Assembly (NCBI GenBank): GCA_015487255.1 | Contig: WFQA01000298.1 | Span: 1 to 29,576, forward strand | Length of the DNA: 29,576 bases | From: Paracoccaceae bacterium | GTDB lineage: Bacteria; Pseudomonadota; Alphaproteobacteria; Rhodobacterales; Rhodobacteraceae | Direction: 5' to 3' | Shown here: in pieces, positions 23,561 through 29,576 of the stretch | Numbering within the stretch: position 1 is the first letter of the stretch | Layout: every line of letters starts with the position of its first letter | Notes under the pieces: model-generated | What the model was told of the DNA's origin: nothing | The model's input: only the letters and a program-made list of their open reading frames with translations | The model's database searches: none | Made by a program: the position numbers and the translations under genes

Positions 23561-24118
23561 ATGGCTTGGACGGATGAGCGCGTCGATATTTTGAAGAAAA
23601 TGTGGGGGGATGGCAAAAGCGCCTCCCAAATCGCCACCGAGCTTGGCGGCGTGACCCGCAATGCGGTGATCGGCAAGGTGCACCGGCTTGGGCTTTCCAA
23701 CCGGCCGGCAGCCGCCAAAGCCGCCCCAAAGGCCGAGGCCACCAAAACCGCCCCCAAGCCCAAAAAGCCCAAGGCCGAGGCCAAAAAGGAAGCACCGGTG
23801 GAAACCGTGGTGCAAAAGCCCATTCCGCGCCCCCGCCCGATCATCACCGCAGGCAAGCCCCTGCCGCCACAGCGCTCGGCCACCGAAGTCAGCGCCGAAG
23901 CGCTGGCCAATGTGAAAAAGATCGAGGAAAAGGCCCGCAAGCTCAACCTGATGCAGCTTACAGAGCGCACCTGCAAATGGCCGATCGGGGACCCGGCAAC
24001 CGAGGAATTCTGGTTTTGCGGCCATCCGGTCGAGCCGGGCAAACCTTATTGCGAGACCCATGTTTCGGTGGCTTTCCAGCCGATGAGCAGCCGCCGCGAC
24101 CGCCGCGCCAGCCGCTGA
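23561..24118 (+). CDS. gcrA: GcrA cell-cycle regulator
   Basis: Alphaproteobacterial transcription factor that binds sigma-70 holoenzyme and activates promoters carrying CcrM-methylated GANTC sites. It has 185 residues. The N-terminal helix-turn-helix is the family signature: WTDERVDILKKMW at 3-15, then SASQIATELGG and TRNAVIGKVHRLGL at 32-45. A Lys/Pro/Ala-rich linker follows (about 48-95). The conserved C-terminal sigma-binding region has TCKWPIGDP, FWFCGHP and YCETH (about 138-170). The ATG at 23561 is preceded by GGAG. It stands alone with its own promoter, and its stop is followed at once by a long imperfect hairpin. Confidence 0.95.
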   Translation: MAWTDERVDILKKMWGDGKSASQIATELGGVTRNAVIGKVHRLGLSNRPAAAKAAPKAEATKTAPKPKKPKAEAKKEAPVETVVQKPIPRPRPIITAGKPLPPQRSATEVSAEALANVKKIEEKARKLNLMQLTERTCKWPIGDPATEEFWFCGHPVEPGKPYCETHVSVAFQPMSSRRDRRASR

Positions 24119-24119
24119 G

Positions 24120-24226
24120 GCGTTTTGGCTTTTTTTGATAAACCTGGCATGCCCTGCCAGCGGGGCAACGATTGCAAAGCAATGGCGCTCACTGGCGGGG
24201 CGTGATTCAAAATAAAGCCGAAACGC
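24120..24226. repeat. 107-bp long imperfect hairpin between gcrA and the protease gene
   Basis: The outer arms GCGTTTTGGCTTT (from 24120) and AAAGCCGAAACGC (24214-24226) match at 12 of 13 positions. Inside, GCCCTGCCAG pairs imperfectly with CTGGCGGGGC, and the tip is ATTGC-AAA-GCAAT (24171-24183). The structure starts one base after the gcrA stop (24118) and lies between convergent genes, so it may be a bidirectional terminator; its length also suits a REP-like or MITE-like element. Confidence 0.6.
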
Positions 24227-24248
24227 TGTAGTAATTTTCAAGAAAACC

Positions 24249-24866
24249 CTATCTGGCCTTCAGGTAGGTGTCTTCAGCAAAATATTGATAGCTGTCGGCA
24301 TTGTTGACCGCCCGCCCCGGCGAGGTGCGGGCAAATGCGCTGCACACATCGCGGTTGTAGCAGCTATCATTGGTGTCACCGACCTCCACATAATGGGACA
24401 TCTCGTGGATGATCGTGCCTGCCCTTGTGCCTGAATTGAATACCTCCAGAAAGGTGGCGTCGGAAAGCTGGGGCAGGTCAAAATAAGGCGGGCACAGGTA
24501 GATGGTGCTGGAATCATCCGGGTAAACATAGGCATAGGTGCCACCCCGGCAAGAGGCCGAGCTGCTTTGCTCGCACACATAGGTGATCTTGCTGGTGCGG
24601 ATGTGGTTTTTCAGCGCTGAGATGGTGTTGCGCACCTCTTTGCTGCGCTGCGCATCCCAATTGCCAAACCATGTGCGATAGGCCCCGTTTTGCGCCGTGA
24701 TCTGCACGGTGGCAGCAGAAAGCGCGTCAAACGCATTGATCCGCGCCTTTTCAATATCGGAAACCTGCTGCGGTGTGCATTGAAGATAGGCGGCTTTGGC
24801 CGGGGTGATCGCGCTGGAAAACAGTGCGAGGACCATCAGCGGGGTGATAAAAAACCGTCTAATCAT
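24249..24866 (-). CDS. Secreted aspzincin (M35-like) metalloprotease
   Basis: A 205-residue exported protein with a signal peptide (hydrophobic core about 7-20, cleavage near AKA-AY at 25-26). The zinc site is H154-E-M-S-H158 in GTIIHEMSHY, with the third ligand probably D167 in GDTNDSCY, matching the aspzincin pattern of HExxH followed by GTxxD (deuterolysin, peptidyl-Lys metallopeptidase). The downstream NNADSYQYFAED block (188-199) is also a hallmark. Six Cys (30, 98, 106, 125, 169, 175) suggest three disulfides. There is no propeptide, unlike fungal deuterolysins. The ATG at 24866 has GAGAG upstream. The family is well supported; its substrate, and whether it is a toxin-like or nutritional protease, is unknown. 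Confidence 0.82.
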   Translation of the reverse strand: MIRRFFITPLMVLALFSSAITPAKAAYLQCTPQQVSDIEKARINAFDALSAATVQITAQNGAYRTWFGNWDAQRSKEVRNTISALKNHIRTSKITYVCEQSSSASCRGGTYAYVYPDDSSTIYLCPPYFDLPQLSDATFLEVFNSGTRAGTIIHEMSHYVEVGDTNDSCYNRDVCSAFARTSPGRAVNNADSYQYFAEDTYLKAR

Positions 24867-24887
24867 ATTTTCTCTCAAATATTTCAA

Positions 24888-24943
24888 TGTAGCATTGTGT
24901 TGCGGGCCGGAAACTGGTGTAATTGGGCATAAGTGTAGCACTG
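24888..24943. repeat. Direct repeat TGTAGCAYTG in a divergent promoter region
   Basis: TGTAGCATTG (24888-24897) and TGTAGCACTG (24934-24943) differ at one base and lie 46 bp apart in the 85-bp region between the divergent protease and DUF1178 genes, one near each start. Possibly a shared operator; no known consensus is recognised. Confidence 0.3.
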
Positions 24944-24951
24944 AAAGAGCA

Positions 24952-25317
24952 ATGATCAAGTTTAACCTCAAATGCGAAAACGGCCACGGGTTTGACTCGT
25001 GGTTTGGCTCGAATGACGATTTTGAAAAGCTGCGCGGGCGCGGGCTGATCTCTTGCGTGATTTGTGGCGTGGCCGAGGTGGAAAAGGCGGTCATGGCCCC
25101 GCGTGTGGCGCTGGATAGCAATGAATGCGCGCTGCATGAAAAGCCACAGGTGGATGACGTCGGCCGCGAATTCCCTGAAGAGGCGCGGCGCATCCACTAC
25201 GGCGAGGCCCGCCAGCGGCCTATAATTGGCCAAGCCAAGGTTGAAGAGGCGCAAGAGCTGATCAATGAAGGTGTGCCGGTTGTGCCGGTGAGTTGGAAAC
25301 CCAAACAGGTCAATTGA
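24952..25317 (+). CDS. DUF1178 family protein
   Basis: A 121-residue protein of unknown function matching DUF1178: IKFNLKCENGHGFDSWFGS at the N-terminus, a CVIC pair (C35, C38) that with C8 and H12 could bind zinc, then VEKAVMAPRVAL, EARRIHYGEA and GVPVVPV at the C-terminus. It is a little shorter than the family norm because the middle linker between MAPRV and EARRI is reduced. The ATG at 24952 is preceded by AAGAG; an upstream in-frame extension runs through the promoter region and is rejected. It is divergent from the protease gene. Confidence 0.87.
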   Translation: MIKFNLKCENGHGFDSWFGSNDDFEKLRGRGLISCVICGVAEVEKAVMAPRVALDSNECALHEKPQVDDVGREFPEEARRIHYGEARQRPIIGQAKVEEAQELINEGVPVVPVSWKPKQVN

Positions 25318-25405
25318 GCGGAGTGTTGCGCAAACCCGGCCCGGTTCGTTGACAGGGGCGATGGGCTGTGGTTCTTCGGCGGGAACAAATTAGCGGATAA
25401 AGATC

Positions 25406-26155
25406 ATGGCATTACGCACAGGAATACTGGGGTTGGCGGTTTTTGTGGCCGCTTGTGGTGGTTTGCAGCCCGATCAGGCCCCGCAAATGGGGCTGCCGGG
25501 CTGGGATGGCACCCAGATTGTTTGCAATGAAGAGGTGAGCTTTGCGCCTGAAGCGGATGCGGTTTTGCCGGTATTTGAAGCAGATGAGCGGCTGGGGCTG
25601 TGCGCCCGTTCGATGCGCTATATCGAGTTGCACCGGGAATTTGGCGACAGGACCAGCTATTTTGGTGTGGCCGCGATCAGCACGGCCAGTCTGGCGGCGA
25701 CCTATGCGCCGATGGTGCGGCGGGCTTACTCGGAGGGCACATGGGCATTTTTGGCTGATCTCAATCGCGTGCTTGAGACCGGGGTGGATGCCGCCGCGGC
25801 AAAAGCCGGGCAGGGCGGGGTTTTTCGGGCCAGGCTGGATACTGCGGCCCTATTGCGGGACGAGCAGGCGCTTGTGCAATCCCGGCTGGATGAAATGGCG
25901 ATGGATGACCCCGGGGCTTATGCGCAACTGATCGAGGAGATAAACGGCACGCTGAACCCAACCAACCGGTTGCTGATTGCCGCGATCAACCGCAACCCGT
26001 TTTTCAGGGCGTATGAGGGTGGGTTGGCCCAGATCAGGGCCCGCCATGACGGGCAGATCGATTATGCCGACATGGAGCAGCGCATCGAGGTCAGCGAAGT
26101 GCTGCAAGCCCTGATCGAGGGAATTTCGCCCGGTGAGCCAGCGGAATCGCGCTGA
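25406..26155 (+). CDS. Hypothetical lipoprotein
   Basis: A 249-residue protein I do not recognise. The first 17 residues are a lipoprotein signal with lipobox VAAC (C17), so the mature protein should be lipid-anchored in the periplasm. The rest is mainly helical and acidic: MRYIELHREFGDRTSYFGVAAISTASLAATYAPMVRRAYSEGTWAFLADLN (about 71-122) and IEEINGTLNPTNRLLIAAINRNPFFRAYEGGLAQIR are strongly hydrophobic-patterned. Two further Cys (C40, C66) could form a disulfide. No catalytic motif is visible. GGATAAAG precedes the ATG. It is followed by two hairpins and then lysC, so it is probably its own unit or the end of the DUF1178 unit. Confidence 0.75.
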   Translation: MALRTGILGLAVFVAACGGLQPDQAPQMGLPGWDGTQIVCNEEVSFAPEADAVLPVFEADERLGLCARSMRYIELHREFGDRTSYFGVAAISTASLAATYAPMVRRAYSEGTWAFLADLNRVLETGVDAAAAKAGQGGVFRARLDTAALLRDEQALVQSRLDEMAMDDPGAYAQLIEEINGTLNPTNRLLIAAINRNPFFRAYEGGLAQIRARHDGQIDYADMEQRIEVSEVLQALIEGISPGEPAESR

Positions 26156-26188
26156 AGCGCGATAAGCGATAACCAAGCTGACGCTTGG
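26146..26188 (+). terminator. Tandem hairpins at the end of the lipoprotein gene
   Basis: ATCGCGCT-GA-AGCGCGAT (26146-26163) is a perfect inverted repeat centred on the stop codon. Ten bases on, CCAAGC-TGAC-GCTTGG (26173-26188) is a second perfect six-base stem with a four-base loop. Two consecutive stems at a gene end suggest transcription termination or mRNA 3'-end protection; neither is followed by a T-run. Confidence 0.45.
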
Positions 26189-26289
26189 CGTTGGCACCCG
26201 GCGGCAGCGGAAGGGGCCGCGCGGGCTTGTCGCCGCGCCAAAACGCCTGTAAGACACGCGCTGACATTGTTTTTTTCGGAACCCTTGCC

Positions 26290-27543
26290 ATGGCTCTACT
26301 GGTAATGAAATTTGGCGGCACTTCGGTGGCTGATCTTGAGCGCATCCGCAACGCGGCTGTGAAGGTCAAGCGCGAGGTCGAGCGTGGTTATCAGGTGGTG
26401 GTGATCGTTTCGGCCATGTCGGGCGAGACCAACAGGCTGGTCGGCCTGGTGGGCGAGGCCGCCAGTGGCGCAGGGGCACAGGCCCCCAGCTTTTATGATG
26501 CCCGCGAATATGATGCGGTGGTCGCCTCGGGTGAACTGGTGACCTCGGGGTTGATGGCGATCGTGTTGCAGGAGATGGGGGTGCAGGCGCGCAGTTGGCA
26601 GGGCTGGCAGGTGCCGGTGAAGACCACCTCGGCCCACGGGGCGGCGCGCATCGAGAGCATCCCGCGCGCGAATATGGATGCAAAATTCGCCGAGGATATG
26701 CAGGTGGCCGTGGTGGCGGGCTTTCAGGGGCTGGGGCCGGATGGCCGGGTCACCACCCTTGGCCGGGGCGGATCGGACACCACCGCCGTGGCTTTTGCCG
26801 CCGCTATGGACGCCGAGCGCTGTGATATTTATACTGATGTCGATGGTATATACACCACCGATCCACGCATCACCAACAAGGCGCGCAAGCTGGAGCGGAT
26901 CGCTTTTGAGGAGATGCTGGAACTGGCATCGCTGGGCGCAAAAGTGCTGCAAACCCGCTCGGTCGAGCTGGCGATGCGCAACAAGGTGCGCCTGCAGGTG
27001 CTGAGCAGTTTTAATGACGAACCCGGAACTCTGGTTTGCGATGAGGACGAGATTATGGAATCAAATGTGGTAACCGGCATTGCCTGCTCGCGCGATGAAG
27101 CCAAGCTGACCCTTATTTCGGTGGCCGACCGCCCCGGCATCGCGGCGGCAATATTTGGCCCCTTGGCCGAAGCCGGGGTTATTGTGGATATGATCGTGCA
27201 GAATATCTCGGAAGAGGGCCGCACAGATATGACCTTCTCCTGCCCGATCGCCGATGTGGCCAAGGCCGAAAAGGCGCTGGAAGACGCCAAGGCGCGGGGA
27301 GATTTCAACTATCGCGAGCTGCATAAAGACGAAGATGTGGCGAAAATCTCGGTGGTTGGCATTGGTATGCGCTCCCATGCCGGTGTGGCGCAGAGAATGT
27401 TCAAGAACCTCGCCGATGACGGGGTGAATATCAAGGTGATCACCACTTCCGAGATCAAGGTTTCTGTGCTGGTGGACCGGAAATATATGGAACTCGCGGT
27501 GCAATCATTGCATGATGCATTTGATTTGGACCGCGCCCCCTAG
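26290..27543 (+). CDS. lysC: Aspartate kinase
   Basis: First enzyme of the aspartate family pathway (lysine, threonine, methionine, diaminopimelate): phosphorylates L-aspartate. It has 417 residues, the usual size of a monofunctional class with two ACT domains. The catalytic domain begins MKFGGTSV (residues 6-13), with SGELVTSGLMA near 84, LGRGGSDTTAVAFAAA near 158-173 and DVDGIYTTDPR near 183-193. The ACT pair starts near 265 (GIACSRDEAKLTLISVADRPGIAAAIF) and 350 (KISVVGIGMRSHAGVAQRMF), implying feedback inhibition by lysine and/or threonine. The ATG at 26290 gives the normal start; the ribosome site is weak. ptsP follows after 21 bases. Confidence 0.96.
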   Translation: MALLVMKFGGTSVADLERIRNAAVKVKREVERGYQVVVIVSAMSGETNRLVGLVGEAASGAGAQAPSFYDAREYDAVVASGELVTSGLMAIVLQEMGVQARSWQGWQVPVKTTSAHGAARIESIPRANMDAKFAEDMQVAVVAGFQGLGPDGRVTTLGRGGSDTTAVAFAAAMDAERCDIYTDVDGIYTTDPRITNKARKLERIAFEEMLELASLGAKVLQTRSVELAMRNKVRLQVLSSFNDEPGTLVCDEDEIMESNVVTGIACSRDEAKLTLISVADRPGIAAAIFGPLAEAGVIVDMIVQNISEEGRTDMTFSCPIADVAKAEKALEDAKARGDFNYRELHKDEDVAKISVVGIGMRSHAGVAQRMFKNLADDGVNIKVITTSEIKVSVLVDRKYMELAVQSLHDAFDLDRAP

Positions 27544-27564
27544 GCGCCAACCACGCGAGGCGTA

Positions 27565-29576
27565 ATGGTTGCACGCAAAGGGATTGATTCCCAAACCCTG
27601 CTGAAAAGATTACGCGATGCGCTGGCCGAGGCGGGCGAGGGCCAGGAGCGGCTCGACCGCATCACCTATCTGATCGCCGCCTCGCTCAAGGCCGAGGTCT
27701 GTTCGATTTACCTCAAGCGCGATGAAACCACGCTGGAGCTTTGCGCCACCTATGGGCTGAAGCCCGAAGCCGTGCACCAGACCCGGCTGCGGGTCGGGCA
27801 GGGGCTGGTCGGGCGGGTGGCGAGGAGCGCTCGGCCGATCAACAAGGCTGATGCCCCGGCGGCGCGCGGCTTTCGCTATATGCCCGAAACCGGCGAGGAA
27901 GTGTTCTCCTCCTTTGTCGGAATACCGATCCAGCGGCTGGGTGAGGTGCTCGGGGTGCTGGTGGTGCAAAGCAAAGCGGCGCGGCACTATTCGGATGACG
28001 AGGTTTACGGGCTTGAGGTAGTGGCGATGGTCATTGCCGAGATGACCGAACTTGGCGCCTTTACCGGCCCTGATAAAATGGCGATCGCCGCCCAGCACCG
28101 CCTGCCGTTTTTTGTAAAAGGGCTGCGCGGGCAAGAGGGGGTGGCCGAAGGGGTGGTGCTGCTGCACGAGCCTCATATCGTCATCGCCAACCCGGTGGCG
28201 GATGACCCCGAGGTCGAGGCCAAGCGGCTGGAAGAAGCGCTGGACAAGCTGGTGGACGAGATAGATGTGCTGCTCGAAAAAGGTGAGGCAACCGGTGAGC
28301 AGCGCGATGTGATGGTTGCTTACCGGCTGTTTGCGCAAGATAAAGGCTGGCGCAAGCGCATGTTTGACTCCGTCGACTCCGGGCTGGCGGCAGAGGTGGC
28401 GGTGGAGAAGGAACAAACCTCGACCCGCACCCGCATGGCACGGGTGCAGGATGCCTATTTGCGCGAGCGGCTGCATGATCTGGACGATCTGGCCAACCGG
28501 CTGCTGCGCATTTTGACCGGGCGGGCGGATGCCAGGGCGCGCGGCATTCCGGAAAACGCCATTCTGGTGGCCCGCAATATCGGCCCCGGAGAGCTGCTCG
28601 ATTATGGCAAGAAGCTCAAAGGGGTGGTGCTGGAGGAAGGCTCGGTTGGCTCGCATGCGGCGGTGGTGGCGCGCTCTCTGGCGATTCCGCTGGTTATTCA
28701 CGCCAGGCGCATCACCCGCGAGGCGCTCAGCGGTGACCCGATCCTGATCGATGGCGAAACCGGGATCGTGCACCTGCGCCCGGACGAGACCGTCGCCGGG
28801 GCGTTTCGCGAAAAAATCGCCATGCAGGAAAAGGCGCAAGAGGCCTATGAGGGTCTGCGCGACAAGCCAGCAACAACCCGTGACGGGGTTACCATTGCCA
28901 TGCACATGAATGGCGGGCTGATGGTGGACCTGCCCAGCCTTGAGCCTTCGGGCGCGGAAGGCGTGGGGCTGTTTCGCACCGAGATGCAATTTTTAGTGCG
29001 CTCGCGGGTGCCGCGCCGGCTGGAACTTTCCAAGCTTTACGCGCGGGTGATGGATGCCGCCGGTGATAAGCCGGTGGTGTTTCGCACGCTTGATATCGGC
29101 TCGGATAAAGCCCTGCCCTATATGAAACGCCCCGAAGAGCCAAACCCGGCGCTGGGCTGGCGCGCCATTCGCATCGGGCTGGACCGCCCGGGCATCATGC
29201 GCATGCAGCTTCAGGCGCTGATTCGCGGGGCCAACGGGCGGCCACTGAATGTGATGTTCCCGTTCATTGCGCAATTCGAGGAGTTTCGCGCGGCGCGCCA
29301 AAAGCTGCTGGATGAGTTGGAGACCGAGGCAAAACGTGGCCGGAAAGTGCCAAATGAGGTGTGCATCGGGGCGATGCTGGAAACCCCGAGCCTTGCCTTT
29401 GCCCCCGACCAGTTCTTCGAAATGGCGGATTTCATCTCGATCGGCGGCAATGACCTGAAGCAGTTTTTCTTTGCGGCGGACCGCGAAAACGAGCTGGTGC
29501 GGGCGCGCTATGATACCCTCAATGTCAGTTTTCTGACCTTCATCGAGCAGATTTCCGAACGCTGTAAACGCCTGAA
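27565..29576 (+). CDS. ptsP: PtsP, nitrogen-PTS enzyme I, cut by the right edge
   Basis: Phosphoenolpyruvate-protein phosphotransferase of the nitrogen PTS, which phosphorylates NPr and regulates nitrogen, potassium and carbon storage metabolism rather than sugar uptake. About 670 residues are visible, uninterrupted to the window edge; the family is about 750. An N-terminal GAF domain (about 20-160, with YMPETGEEVFSSFVGIPIQRLGEVLGVLVVQS) precedes the enzyme I domain. The phosphorylated His is H364 in GSVGSHAAVVARSLAIP. The PEP-binding barrel shows GLFRTEMQFL, FRTLDIGSDKALPY, RAIRIGLDRP, EVCIGAMLETPS and SIGGNDLKQF. The catalytic Cys of the last domain lies beyond the edge. GAGG precedes the ATG, and the 21-bp gap suggests co-transcription with lysC. 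Confidence 0.95.
   Translation, partial: MVARKGIDSQTLLKRLRDALAEAGEGQERLDRITYLIAASLKAEVCSIYLKRDETTLELCATYGLKPEAVHQTRLRVGQGLVGRVARSARPINKADAPAARGFRYMPETGEEVFSSFVGIPIQRLGEVLGVLVVQSKAARHYSDDEVYGLEVVAMVIAEMTELGAFTGPDKMAIAAQHRLPFFVKGLRGQEGVAEGVVLLHEPHIVIANPVADDPEVEAKRLEEALDKLVDEIDVLLEKGEATGEQRDVMVAYRLFAQDKGWRKRMFDSVDSGLAAEVAVEKEQTSTRTRMARVQDAYLRERLHDLDDLANRLLRILTGRADARARGIPENAILVARNIGPGELLDYGKKLKGVVLEEGSVGSHAAVVARSLAIPLVIHARRITREALSGDPILIDGETGIVHLRPDETVAGAFREKIAMQEKAQEAYEGLRDKPATTRDGVTIAMHMNGGLMVDLPSLEPSGAEGVGLFRTEMQFLVRSRVPRRLELSKLYARVMDAAGDKPVVFRTLDIGSDKALPYMKRPEEPNPALGWRAIRIGLDRPGIMRMQLQALIRGANGRPLNVMFPFIAQFEEFRAARQKLLDELETEAKRGRKVPNEVCIGAMLETPSLAFAPDQFFEMADFISIGGNDLKQFFFAADRENELVRARYDTLNVSFLTFIEQISERCKRL

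Noticed and set aside
25349..25354. TTGACA hexamer upstream of the orphan lipoprotein gene as a promoter
   Set aside because: No acceptable -10 element occurs 16-18 bases downstream (the bases there read TTCTTC), so I do not annotate a promoter.
27610..28989. A 459-codon open frame on the minus strand opposite ptsP
   Set aside because: The plus strand encodes unmistakable GAF and enzyme I motifs; the antisense frame has no motif and is rich in the residues typical of shadow frames.
1..29576. Search for tRNA/rRNA genes, CRISPR arrays, insertion sequences, prophage or toxin-antitoxin genes
   Set aside because: No clover-leaf ends, regular spaced repeats, transposase or integrase motifs were seen; the window reads as a continuous core-chromosome segment.

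Overview
The window is a GC-rich stretch of bacterial chromosome, densely packed with housekeeping and envelope genes. Gene content and order point to an alphaproteobacterium, most likely Rhodobacterales (Roseobacter/Paracoccus relatives). Supporting markers are a GcrA cell-cycle regulator, the PhaR repressor of polyhydroxybutyrate synthesis, a TIGR02302/DUF4175 protein, the blocks lysA-TIGR02302, pmbA-cysQ-DUF4170-kdtA-lpxK and mutY/dciA/dsbA, and lysC followed by ptsP. This is inferred from families and synteny, not from a database search. I see no tRNA, rRNA, insertion sequence, prophage or CRISPR array. No intergenic gap exceeds about 250 bases.

Layout. 1-2200: a polyprenyl diphosphate synthase cut by the left edge (minus), divergent from a DUF2007 gene, a TrmN6-like methyltransferase and a small DUF465 (YdcH-type) gene. 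2197-5709: a class I glutamine amidotransferase, phaB and phaA on the minus strand, divergent from phaR. Their shared 241-bp control region carries two copies of a candidate PhaR operator. 5758-7270: an EAL-domain c-di-GMP phosphodiesterase with a candidate CtrA box upstream, then a secreted TlpA-type thioredoxin. 7296-13488: argH, a 39-residue lptM-like lipoprotein, a molybdopterin-domain-like secreted protein, a DUF2834 membrane protein, lysA and a large TIGR02302 membrane protein, mostly with overlapping or nearly abutting ends. 13587-15245: a convergent pair, an EamA transporter and an SDR oxidoreductase. 15370-19932: pmbA, cysQ, DUF4170, a diverged Kdo-transferase-like gene and lpxK. 19929-22217: dsbA-like and dciA (minus), divergent from mutY. 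22284-24118: an AlkB-type alkane hydroxylase and gcrA. 24249-26155: a secreted aspzincin (M35-like) protease, a DUF1178 gene and an orphan lipoprotein. 26290-end: lysC and ptsP, the latter cut by the right edge.

Several genes probably work together. PhaA and PhaB make 3-hydroxybutyryl-CoA under PhaR control. The Kdo-transferase-like protein, LpxK and the LptM-like lipoprotein all concern the lipopolysaccharide outer membrane. LysC and LysA are the first and last enzymes of lysine synthesis, although they sit far apart. GcrA and the candidate CtrA site link the region to the alphaproteobacterial cell-cycle circuit.

I did not find a clearly novel multi-gene system. The best leads are small: structured palindromic intergenic elements (13492-13580, 24120-24226), the candidate CtrA/CcrM signals at the EAL gene, the duplicated PhaR-like operator, the Kdo-transferase homologue that appears to lack the catalytic Glu motif, and an aspzincin protease beside DUF1178.
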